47,522 nucleotides of DNA from contig SHYW01000030.1 of the NCBI GenBank assembly GCA_009692615.1, positions 1 to 47,522 on the forward strand, in the 5' to 3' direction. The translations under genes were made by a program, and so were the position numbers. How positions within the stretch are numbered: the first letter of the stretch is position 1; each line of letters begins with the position of its first letter. The notes beneath the pieces were generated by a model, which was not told where the DNA came from, searched no databases, and was given only the letters and a program-made list of their open reading frames with translations. Source of the stretch: Deltaproteobacteria bacterium. GTDB taxonomy: Bacteria > Desulfobacterota > Binatia > UBA9968. Positions 16,053 to 23,246 of this stretch are shown one piece after another.

Positions 16053-16670
16053 TTAGTCCCCCTCAGTTTTCATCTCCGGCTCCTTCAACACATGCTCCAC
16101 CAGCCGCGACAACTCTTCGTAGGGCTGCGCGCCGACCATCAGATATTTTCCTGCTAAAAACGTTGGCACGCCGTTGATGCCGAAAGACGCGCAGCGTTTC
16201 CAATCTTCATCCACGGCGTCTTTGTATTTGCGGCTGAGGAGCACGTCGGTGGCTTCGTCTTTGGGCAGGTCGTTGCGTTCGGCGACTTCCGCCAGCACTT
16301 CGATTTTGCCGATGTTTTTCACGTCGACAAAATAGGCGCGGAACAGTGCGTTGGCGACTTCTTCGGCTTTGCCTTTGGTTTCCGCCCATGCTGTCAATTC
16401 CTGCGCCAGCCGGCTGTTGAAGGACATGTTGCGTTCGGCGTTGAACGGCAAACCTTCGCGCTCCATGTTCACTTTCATCTTGCCGTTGCGCGCGATGATT
16501 TCCGGGCCGCGCACGCTGCCTTCTTCCGGCGTTTCCGGATGGAGCGGGAAGTTGGTGAATTTGATTCCTAGACCGTATTCGTTTTTGAGTTTCTCGACAC
16601 GCCCGGTGACGAGGTAGCACCAGGGTCAAACGAAGTCGGAAAAGATTTCTAATACTAAGGGTTCGGACAT
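16053..16670 (-). CDS. DsbA/FrnE-family oxidoreductase with in-frame TGA at the first active-site Cys (candidate selenoprotein)
   Basis: From ATG 16668-16670, preceded by a perfect GGAGG at 16676-16680, the frame reads MSEPLVLEIFSDFV, then TGA, then PWCYLVTGRVEKL. The family motif at this point is DFVCPWCY, so TGA (16626-16628) replaces exactly the first Cys of the C-P-W-C redox centre. The frame continues without further stops to TAA at 16053, giving 205 residues. Later family features are present, including the helical insertion and the cis-Pro loop GINGVPTFLAGKYLMVGA. A SECIS-like hairpin lies at 16593-16613. I infer a selenocysteine-containing thiol oxidoreductase (U15-P-W-C18). There is no signal peptide, so it is cytoplasmic like FrnE. 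The alternative is a nonsense mutation. It is tail-to-tail with the Uma2 gene and divergent from pcaD. Confidence 0.8.
16593..16613 (-). promoter_or_regulatory. SECIS-like hairpin downstream of in-frame TGA
   Basis: On the minus strand, CUCG and CAC pair with GUG and CGAG across a single U-U mismatch, closing a five-base loop CGGGC. The stem begins 12 nt after the TGA, and the loop lies 20 nt after it with G in its second position. This fits the general form of bacterial SECIS elements as I know them: a hairpin just 3' of UGA, a small apical loop, and an early G. A competing hairpin nearer the TGA (CCC-U-GGUG with CACC-GGG) is also possible. Only folding and comparative analysis could decide between them. 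Confidence 0.55.
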
Positions 16671-16804
16671 ACAGACCTCCAGTTCAAAACGTTCCAGCCG
16701 TGCAATCTGTTAAAACGGATTCTACGGTCGATGCTCGGTGGAAGTCAAAGGCTTTTTCGCCGGCTAATTTGACTTTCACCGATGCGCTCGGATAGTTTCA
16801 CACC

Positions 16805-17599
16805 ATGCCATTTTTGCAAATAGACGGTTACGTTCATCACTACGAGATTGACGGTGGCAAGGACAAGCCGGCGCTGCTATTCGCCAATTCCCTCGGCGGC
16901 GATCTGCGCATTTGGGACGGCGTTGCTTCACGTTTGTTACCGCACTTTCGCATCGTGCGTTACGATCTGCGCGGCCATGGGCTGACCGAAGCGCCGCCGC
17001 CGCCGTATTCGGCTGACGACCTGGCGCGGGATGTGGGCGGCTTGCTCGACGCGTTGGAAATCAACGACGCAATAATTTGCGGCGTATCGGTCGGCGGCAT
17101 GATCGCCCAGGCGTTCGCGGTGAATTATCCCGCGCGCGCGCGCGCGCTGGTGCTCTGCGATACCGGCGCGAAAATCGCGACGGCCGAAGCCTGGCAGCAG
17201 CGCATCGACAAGGTGCGCGCCGACGGGGTGGCTTCGCTCGTGCAAATGACCATGGAGCGTTGGTTTTGCGCCGGCTTTCGCGAGCGCTGCGCGCTCGACG
17301 TGCGCGGTTATTCGCTCATGCTGCGGCAGACTTCGCCGGACGGTTATGTCGGAACTTGCGCGGCGCTGCGCGATACCGATCTGCGCCAGGCTGTGACGCA
17401 AATCAAAAAGCCGACACTGGTGCTGTGCGGCGCGGAAGATATCGGCACGCCGCCGGAGTTGGGCCGCGAGTTGGCCGGTTCGATTCCCGGCGCGCAGTTT
17501 TGCTTGATCGACAAGGCGGCGCATCTGCCTTGCATCGAGCAACCGGCGGCGGTGGCCGAGCGCATGATGGAGTTTTTTCGGGAGGTAAAAATTGTCTGA
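16805..17599 (+). CDS. pcaD: 3-oxoadipate enol-lactonase (alpha/beta hydrolase)
   Basis: This 264-residue alpha/beta hydrolase would convert 3-oxoadipate enol-lactone to 3-oxoadipate, the last step in this window's beta-ketoadipate set. The oxyanion region (LFANSLGGDLRIWDG) is followed by the nucleophile elbow GVSVGG (Ser near residue 98), the acid in LCGAEDIGTP, and the catalytic His in DKAAHLPCIEQP. Length and motifs match PcaD. It overlaps pcaC by 8 bp, indicating translational coupling, and starts the plus-strand pca cluster. The ATG at 16805 begins the first beta strand. Confidence 0.9.
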   Translation: MPFLQIDGYVHHYEIDGGKDKPALLFANSLGGDLRIWDGVASRLLPHFRIVRYDLRGHGLTEAPPPPYSADDLARDVGGLLDALEINDAIICGVSVGGMIAQAFAVNYPARARALVLCDTGAKIATAEAWQQRIDKVRADGVASLVQMTMERWFCAGFRERCALDVRGYSLMLRQTSPDGYVGTCAALRDTDLRQAVTQIKKPTLVLCGAEDIGTPPELGRELAGSIPGAQFCLIDKAAHLPCIEQPAAVAERMMEFFREVKIV

Positions 17600-17975
17600 C
17601 GAACTTTTCGACAAAGGCATGGTGGTGCGCAAAGCGGTGCTCGGCGAAGAATACGTCGCGCGCGCCGAAGCGAACAAGACCGAGTTCGACCTTGACTGGC
17701 AGAATTACGTGACCGAGCACGCCTGGGGCGCGGTGTGGACGCGGCCGGGATTGGAACAACGCACGCGCAGCATGTTGACCATCGCGATGTTGGCATCGCT
17801 TGGCAGATTGGACGAACTCGGCGCGCATATCCGCGCCACGCGCAACACCGGTGTGACGAAAGAGGAAGTGAAAGAAGTGCTGCTCCAAGTCGCCGTCTAC
17901 GCCGGCGCGCCGGCGGCGAACTCGGCATTCGCCATCGCCAAGCGGGTTTATAAGGAGATGGAAGGAAAGACGTAA
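17592..17975 (+). CDS. pcaC: 4-carboxymuconolactone decarboxylase
   Basis: This 127-residue AhpD-like protein decarboxylates 4-carboxymuconolactone to 3-oxoadipate enol-lactone. Family features are the KGMVVRKAVLGEEYVARA N-terminus, WTRPGLEQRTRSMLTIAML in the middle, and HIRATRNTGVTKEEVKEVL, with the His in the ELGAHIRA helix. The start is TTG at 17592 with a strong GGAGGT seven bases upstream. It overlaps the end of pcaD by 8 bp. It is separate from PcaD, unlike the PcaL fusion found in some organisms. Confidence 0.92.
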   Translation: MSDELFDKGMVVRKAVLGEEYVARAEANKTEFDLDWQNYVTEHAWGAVWTRPGLEQRTRSMLTIAMLASLGRLDELGAHIRATRNTGVTKEEVKEVLLQVAVYAGAPAANSAFAIAKRVYKEMEGKT

Positions 17976-17976
17976 T

Positions 17977-18071
17977 TCACTACTCACCACGAAGACGCGA
18001 AGGACACGAAGTTCGGAGAATAATTTATCCAAAACCTTCGTGTCCTTCGTGCCTTCGTGGTGAAAAAATCA
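17977..18071. repeat. Long palindromic repeat (CACCACGAAG...CTTCGTGGTG)
   Basis: ACTCACCACGAAGACGCGAA then GGACACGAAG forms one arm and CTTCGTGTCCTTCGTG then CCTTCGTGGTG the other. Between them lies a centre TTCGGAGAATAATTTATCC that resembles the core of the repeats at 27453-27478 and 37705-37730. It occupies the gap between pcaC and pcaH. Confidence 0.75.
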
Positions 18072-18085
18072 GAGGAATAATTACG

Positions 18086-18799
18086 ATGCAAATAAAACCG
18101 TACAACCCGCGCGACTGGCGCTCCCATCCGCCTTACAGTTTCAAAGCCTACGGCTCGTCGGTCAAACGCGGGCCGCTCAAGAAATTAATTCCGCTTACGC
18201 AAACTCTGTCCGAGATCACCGGGCCGTTGTTCAGCGATATCAAACTGGAGCCGGGCGAGGACGATCTGACGCGCAATGCCGACACCGGCAAAGAGGCGAT
18301 GGGTGAGCGCATCATCGTGGTCGGCCGGGTGTTGGATGAAGACGACAAGCCGGTGCCCAATACTTTGATCGAAATTTGGCAGGCCAACGCCGCCGGGCGC
18401 TACGATCATCCGGTGGATCAACATAACGCGCCGCTCGATCCGAACTTCACTGGCACGGGGCGCTGCGTGACCAATGACAAGGGCGAGTATCGTTACTTGA
18501 CGATCAAGCCCGGCGCTTATCCTTGGTTGAATCACCCCAACGCGTGGCGGCCGGCGCATATTCATCTGTCGTTGTTCGGGCCGAGCTTCGTGACGCGGCT
18601 GGTGACGCAATTCTTCTTTCCCGGCGATCCCTTGATTCCGCTCGATCCGATTTTCAATTCGGTGCCGACCAAAAGCGGCCGCGAGCGGCTGATGTCGAGC
18701 TATGCGCACGACGTGAGCGAGCCCGAGTTCGCCTTGGGCTATCGCTTCGATATCGTTTTGCGCGGCCGGAAAGCAACGCCATTCGAGGGACCGCAATGA
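18086..18799 (+). CDS. pcaH: Protocatechuate 3,4-dioxygenase, beta subunit
   Basis: This 237-residue intradiol dioxygenase subunit carries the ferric site. The Tyr ligand is in NAAGRYDHPVDQ, the second Tyr in IKPGAYPWLNHP, and the two His in WRPAHIHLSLFG (HxH), which also holds the usual active-site Arg. With PcaG it cleaves protocatechuate to 3-carboxy-cis,cis-muconate. The upstream gap holds a palindromic repeat; AGAGGAATAATTACG supplies the ribosome-binding site. Its stop overlaps the pcaG start as ATGA. Confidence 0.94.
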   Translation: MQIKPYNPRDWRSHPPYSFKAYGSSVKRGPLKKLIPLTQTLSEITGPLFSDIKLEPGEDDLTRNADTGKEAMGERIIVVGRVLDEDDKPVPNTLIEIWQANAAGRYDHPVDQHNAPLDPNFTGTGRCVTNDKGEYRYLTIKPGAYPWLNHPNAWRPAHIHLSLFGPSFVTRLVTQFFFPGDPLIPLDPIFNSVPTKSGRERLMSSYAHDVSEPEFALGYRFDIVLRGRKATPFEGPQ

Positions 18800-19368
18800 G
18801 CAAGCAAACACCTTCGCAAACCGTCGGCCCGTTCTACGCCATCGGCCTGACGCGCCAGCCGATGAACGTCATGACGGCCGATTCGACCCCAGGCGAGCGC
18901 ATTCGTATCGAAGGACAAGTCTTTGACGGCGACGGCGTGGTGATCCCCGATGTCATGGTGGAGATCTGGCAGGCCAACACCTACGGCCGCTACAATCATC
19001 CCGATGACAAGCAGGAGAAACCGCTCGATCCGACGTTTACGGGTTGGGGCCGTTCGGGCACCGATGAAAAATGTTTCTACAGTTTTGAAACCATCAAGCC
19101 GGGCTCGGTGCCGGGGAATGACGAGAGCGTGCAAGCGCCGCACGTGAATGTCGTCGTATTTGCCCGCGGCATGTTGGTGCACGCGTACACACGCGTGTAT
19201 TTTGCCGACGAGCCGGCGAATGATAGTGATGCAGTTCTGAATTCGATTAAGAACAAACAGCGGCGCCAGACTTTGATTGCCGTGCCCGGAATGGAGAACG
19301 GCAAAACAGTTTATCGATTCGACATTCGGCTGCAGGGCGATGGCGAGACGGTTTTTTTCGATATGTGA
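18796..19368 (+). CDS. pcaG: Protocatechuate 3,4-dioxygenase, alpha subunit
   Basis: This 190-residue alpha subunit starts SKQTPSQTVGPFYAIGLT, the hallmark N-terminus. The intradiol fold is visible from VEIWQANTYGRYNHP to APHVNVVVFARGMLVHAYTR. The second iron His of the HIH motif is lacking, as expected for the non-catalytic alpha chain. The ATG at 18796 overlaps the pcaH stop by four bases (ATGA), so the subunits are translationally coupled. An open frame runs upstream within pcaH but is only a shadow. Confidence 0.93.
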   Translation: MSKQTPSQTVGPFYAIGLTRQPMNVMTADSTPGERIRIEGQVFDGDGVVIPDVMVEIWQANTYGRYNHPDDKQEKPLDPTFTGWGRSGTDEKCFYSFETIKPGSVPGNDESVQAPHVNVVVFARGMLVHAYTRVYFADEPANDSDAVLNSIKNKQRRQTLIAVPGMENGKTVYRFDIRLQGDGETVFFDM

Positions 19369-19392
19369 ATTGGTTTTATCTCGGTGCGTTTC

Positions 19393-19508
19393 GGCCTCTC
19401 CCGCTGGGAGAGGATTGAGGTGAGGGCAAAGCGGCATGCGCGCAAGGGCGACCGCCGGTCGCCCCTACAAGAGCCCTCAACCTAGCCCTCTCCCAGCGGG
19501 AGAGGGAA
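19393..19508. repeat. Compound palindromic repeat between pcaG and pcaB
   Basis: A CCTCTCCCGCTGGGAGAGG unit with TGAGGTGAGGG and its inverted partner (CCCTCTCCCAGCGGGAGAGG) flank a GTAGGGGCGACC-type palindrome, read here as GGGCGACCGCCGGTCGCCCC at 19446-19465. This looks like one repeat family inserted between the two halves of another. It could form a long hairpin in the pca mRNA. Confidence 0.75.
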
Positions 19509-19564
19509 CCGGTGGATGGGTTTTCGGAAGAGATTCGGATTGTGAGGAATTGTCGCTTCTGCCA

Positions 19565-20905
19565 ATGAGTTTACTCGATTCAACTATTTTCGCGCCGCTG
19601 TTTGGCGATGATGAGATCAATCGGCTCTTCAGCGACCCTGCGTATGTTCGCGCGCTCGTCGAAGTCGAAATCGCGCTCGCGCGCGCTGAAGCTCATGTCG
19701 GTGTGATTCCCGCCAGTGCCGCCGAGCAGATTGATAAAGTTGCCGCGGATAAAATTGATCTCGCGGCTTTGGCGGCGGGGACTGTGCGTTCCGGCTTTCC
19801 GATCATCGCGTTGGTGCAGGAGTTGCGCAAGCAAGTTTCCGCCGATGCCGCGCCTTATGTTCACTGGGGCGCGACGACGCAGGACATTGTGGATACGGCT
19901 TGCGTGTTGCAGCTGCGTGCCGTCATTGAGTTGATCGGCAAGCGGATTAGCGAAATTGTTCGCAACTTGAGCGTGCTGGCGGAGCGGCATCGTTCGACGG
20001 TGCTCGCCGGACGGACCCATAGCCAGCAAGCGTTGCCGATTACCTTCGGCTTGAAAGTGGCCGGTTGGCTGGCGCCGCTGCTGCGCCACGTTGTGCGATT
20101 GCAGGAAATGCGACCGCGCTTGCTGGTCGTCCAGTTCGGCGGTGCGGCTGGAACGTTGGCGGCGCTGGGCGACAAAGGTTTGGCGGTGACGCAAGCATTG
20201 GCGAGCGAATTGAAATTGGCCACGCCGCTGACGCCATGGCACACCCAGCGCGATTGTTTCGTTGAATTCGCCGGCTGGTTGAGTTTGCTCACCGGCTCGC
20301 TCGGCAAGATGGCCCAGGACATTATTCTTCTGGCGCAGACGGAAGTGGGCGAAGTCGGCGAGTCGGGCGAAGCGGGCCGCGGCGGCAGCAGCACCATGCC
20401 GCAGAAGTCCAATCCGATAACCAGCGAGTTGATCGTCGCCGCGGCGCGCATGAATGCGTCGTTGCTGTCGGCGCTGCACAACGCGCAGATTCAGGAACAG
20501 GAGCGCGGCACCCATGGCTGGCAAGTGGAATGGCTGACGTTGCCACAGATGATTCAGCTGACCAGCGGCGCTTTGAAGCACGCGGATTATCTGGCAAAGA
20601 ATTTACAGGTTGATGCACAAGCGATGCGGGCGAACATTTCACGCGCTAACGATGTTGTCCTCGGCGAAGCGGCGGTGTTCGCTTTGGCTATAACGATGCC
20701 GCGCGCACAGGCAGAGGAATTAGTAAAAAAAGCCTGCGCCATCGCCGTGTCGGAGAACAAATCGCTCATCGATGTGGTCAAGAATCTCGCCGGAGATTCG
20801 GTTACATCGATCGACTGGCAGGCATTGGCAAGACCGGAAAATTATCTCGGCGAGAGTGAGAAGTTGATCGACAGAGTTTTGGCATTCAGCAAGAAAATCG
20901 GATGA
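19565..20905 (+). CDS. pcaB: 3-carboxy-cis,cis-muconate cycloisomerase
   Basis: This 446-residue member of the fumarase/aspartase superfamily has its signature loop GGSSTMPQKSNP near residue 275, with the preceding GEAG. Other conserved regions are AGRTHSQQALPITFGLK (near 143) and the HWGATTQDIVDT active-site segment (near 100). It converts 3-carboxymuconate to 4-carboxymuconolactone, between PcaGH and PcaC. The start MSLLDSTIFAPLF at ATG 19565 is chosen because the open frame further upstream translates a repeat. There is a 196-bp gap from pcaG. Confidence 0.93.
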   Translation: MSLLDSTIFAPLFGDDEINRLFSDPAYVRALVEVEIALARAEAHVGVIPASAAEQIDKVAADKIDLAALAAGTVRSGFPIIALVQELRKQVSADAAPYVHWGATTQDIVDTACVLQLRAVIELIGKRISEIVRNLSVLAERHRSTVLAGRTHSQQALPITFGLKVAGWLAPLLRHVVRLQEMRPRLLVVQFGGAAGTLAALGDKGLAVTQALASELKLATPLTPWHTQRDCFVEFAGWLSLLTGSLGKMAQDIILLAQTEVGEVGESGEAGRGGSSTMPQKSNPITSELIVAAARMNASLLSALHNAQIQEQERGTHGWQVEWLTLPQMIQLTSGALKHADYLAKNLQVDAQAMRANISRANDVVLGEAAVFALAITMPRAQAEELVKKACAIAVSENKSLIDVVKNLAGDSVTSIDWQALARPENYLGESEKLIDRVLAFSKKIG

Positions 20906-20974
20906 CGAATTAAAATTGTCGACAGGTGTTCCGAATTTTGAATAGGAGGCAGAGAGGGGTTTCTAGGCGCCGTG

Positions 20975-21012
20975 AAAAATCCCCCTCGATCCCCCTTTGA
21001 AAAAGGGGGAAG
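20975..21012. repeat. Palindromic repeat (AATCCCCCTCGATCCCCC type)
   Basis: AAAAATCCCCCTCGATCCCC then CTTTGAAAAAGGGGGA folds into a hairpin (TCCCCCTTT with AAAGGGGGA). It sits between pcaB and the acyl-CoA ligase. The stem could end transcription weakly, but no U-run follows. Confidence 0.7.
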
Positions 21013-21054
21013 TCGGATCAAGAAAATATAAGAGTGTGACTTAGACTATTTCCT

Positions 21055-22635
21055 ATGAACTACGAATCCCCTGCAACGTTGACGGAATTAATAGCTGGGC
21101 GCGCCAAGCGCCATCCGGACAAGCTTGCGCTGATTTTCAAAGACCGTCGTTGGAGCTATGGCGAGTTGCAACGGGAAGTGGACCGCGTGGCCAATGGCTT
21201 GCTGCGCGTGGGAGTGAAGAAAGGCGACCGCATCGCGTTTTTTCTGCCCAATTGCGGCGAGTTTCTGTTCTCGGTGTTCGCTGTCACCAAGATCAGCGCG
21301 GTGTTCGTGCCGCTCAATCCGCAGTACATCGCCGAAGAAGCTGAATATGTGTTGCAACACTCCGAGGCGTCCATCGTGCTCACTTCGCCCGAGCTGTTGC
21401 CGTTGATCGAATCGGTGCGCGGTAAACTCGCCAAACTCAAGCAGGTGATCGTCACCGGCGCGGGGGAATTTGCCGGCGCGCTTTCCTGGGACAAGTTTTT
21501 ATCCGGCGTGGCGGACGCGGCGCCGAGCATTCCTCTCGATCCGGAAGAGTTGGCATCGATCACCTACACTTCCGGCACCACCGACCGGCCCAAGGGCGTC
21601 ATGCTGTCGCAGTACGCTTATGCCTTCGCGCCGCGCATGCGCGCGCTGGGTTTGGGCTGGAACGAGAACGATCGCGTGCTCTGCGTGCTGCCGCTGTTTC
21701 ACGTCAACGCGCTGTGCCACACCTGCATCGCCATGCTGTCGGTGGGCGGCAGCATCGTGCTGACGGAAAAATTCAGCGCGTCGCGTTTCTGGGACGAGGT
21801 GCGCGAGCATGGCGTGACGACATCGAGTTTGATGCGGACGATCCCGCAGATTCTGCTCGCCCTGCCGGAGAAAGCCGACGACGGCGACAATCCGCTGCGG
21901 CTGATCGTTACACTCTTGTCGCTCGAAATGCATCTACGTTTCGAAGAGCGCTTTAAGCTTACAGGCGTGCCTTCCTACAGTCTCACCGAAGATATTCTCA
22001 GCGTCATCGGCCCGCAGAATATGCCGAAGGAAAAACTCGGTAGCTGCGGCGTGGTGCTGGCGCCGGAGGTGCATCGTGTGGCGATTCACGACGAGGAGGG
22101 CCAGGCGCTGCCGACGGGCAAGGCCGGTGAGATCGTCAAGCAGAGCCCGACGGTGATGCAGGGTTATTATAAAAATCCCGAAGCGACGGCGAAGGCTTTG
22201 AAGAATGGCTGGCTCTACACCGGCGATCTCGGTTATCTCGACGCCGACGGTTATCTCTACTTCGTCGATCGCGTGAAAGACATGGTGCGGCGCGGCGATG
22301 AGAATATTTCTTCGGAGGAAGTGGAGCGAGTTTTGAATTCGCACCCTGATGTCGCCGAGTCGGCAGTGATCGCGGTTCCTGATTTGATTCGCGGCGAGGA
22401 AGTGAAGGCCTACATCGTCCTCAAGTCGGGCGCTGCGCCGAGCAGCGTGCCCGCTGAAAATATCTGGAACTTTTGCAAGCCGCACTTGGCCGCCTACAAA
22501 GTGCCGCGTTATGTCGAATACCGCGACGAGCTGCCGAAAACGCCGAGCTCGAAGGTGCAGAAAAATATTTTGCGCGATGAGAGCAAGCAGGGCGGCGGGC
22601 AAGTCTTCGACCGGCTTGCCAGTCAGTCAAAATAA
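21055..22635 (+). CDS. AMP-dependent acyl/aryl-CoA ligase (ANL superfamily)
   Basis: This 526-residue adenylate-forming ligase resembles 4-coumarate or crotonobetaine-CoA ligases. The P-loop A3 motif reads YTSGTTDRPKGV (about residues 177-188), with Asp where Gly is normal. The A7 motif YTGDLGYLDADGYLYFVDRVKDM is regular, A8 is RRGDENISSEEVE with another Gly-to-Asp change, and A10 holds the lysine in PKTPSSKVQKNIL. The changes may alter, not necessarily abolish, activity. It follows pcaB by 149 bp and may activate an aromatic or fatty acid. Its final codons overlap the convergent DUF488 gene by 9 bp. Confidence 0.85.
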   Translation: MNYESPATLTELIAGRAKRHPDKLALIFKDRRWSYGELQREVDRVANGLLRVGVKKGDRIAFFLPNCGEFLFSVFAVTKISAVFVPLNPQYIAEEAEYVLQHSEASIVLTSPELLPLIESVRGKLAKLKQVIVTGAGEFAGALSWDKFLSGVADAAPSIPLDPEELASITYTSGTTDRPKGVMLSQYAYAFAPRMRALGLGWNENDRVLCVLPLFHVNALCHTCIAMLSVGGSIVLTEKFSASRFWDEVREHGVTTSSLMRTIPQILLALPEKADDGDNPLRLIVTLLSLEMHLRFEERFKLTGVPSYSLTEDILSVIGPQNMPKEKLGSCGVVLAPEVHRVAIHDEEGQALPTGKAGEIVKQSPTVMQGYYKNPEATAKALKNGWLYTGDLGYLDADGYLYFVDRVKDMVRRGDENISSEEVERVLNSHPDVAESAVIAVPDLIRGEEVKAYIVLKSGAAPSSVPAENIWNFCKPHLAAYKVPRYVEYRDELPKTPSSKVQKNILRDESKQGGGQVFDRLASQSK

Positions 22636-23208
22636 TTTGCCGTTGGGATCTTCTGCGGTTTCTCCTGAATAGACGATTCTGGTTGCGTCGACCTGCGCGA
22701 AGTTTGGCAGTTGATGTTCGTGGCAGCTGTCGTCGCGGATATGCTGGACGTTCCAGCCGCGTACGAGAAAGGCGTCGGCGAGCAATTGTCGGTGGCAGCG
22801 CCAGTGCACGGCTTCGGCGCACATGATTGCGATGCGCCGTTGGTTCGCGAGCGGTTCAAGCTCCCGCATGATCCGTGCGAACTTTTCCGTCAGCATAAAA
22901 TCGGCGTAGGCACGAAAGGTGGTCACTCGCCAAGTGCTATTCAACGAGTTTGGGTCGGCTTTGCGAAAGCCGCCCAAGTCTTGGCGCCAGTTATAAACAA
23001 TGCCGTTCGCTTCGAGTGAGACGGCGAGCGTTTCGCGGTTGAAGTGGGGATGGCGACGCGACATCGGCCAGCGGCGCACGTCGACCAGCAATTCAATTCG
23101 ATGCGCGTTCAGCAGTTCGATGAAATCTTGGATTGTCCGCGTCGAGTGGCCGATGGTGTGAATCGCATGCGCCTCGCCGCAAAATTTATTCTGCACTACT
23201 TCGCTCAT
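22627..23208 (-). CDS. DUF488 family protein
   Basis: This 193-residue protein has the family N-terminus IHTIGHSTRTIQDFIELL and LLVDVRRWPMSRRHPHFN, followed by the conserved cysteine-histidine segment CAEAVHWRCHRQLLAD (near residue 130). The family has no settled function. It is convergent with the CoA ligase and overlaps its last 9 bp. The start codon at 23208 lies 38 bp from the divergent MFS gene, so the two may share a short promoter region. Confidence 0.88.
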   Translation of the reverse strand: MSEVVQNKFCGEAHAIHTIGHSTRTIQDFIELLNAHRIELLVDVRRWPMSRRHPHFNRETLAVSLEANGIVYNWRQDLGGFRKADPNSLNSTWRVTTFRAYADFMLTEKFARIMRELEPLANQRRIAIMCAEAVHWRCHRQLLADAFLVRGWNVQHIRDDSCHEHQLPNFAQVDATRIVYSGETAEDPNGKLF

Positions 23209-23246
23209 CGGCTGTTACCCATGCACAGGGATGCTATCATCGCGCC

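Noticed and set aside
16053-16670. A changed genetic code with TGA as a sense codon throughout
   Set aside because: Several good genes, such as those at 251 and 16805, end in TGA at the expected length, so TGA is a normal stop here.
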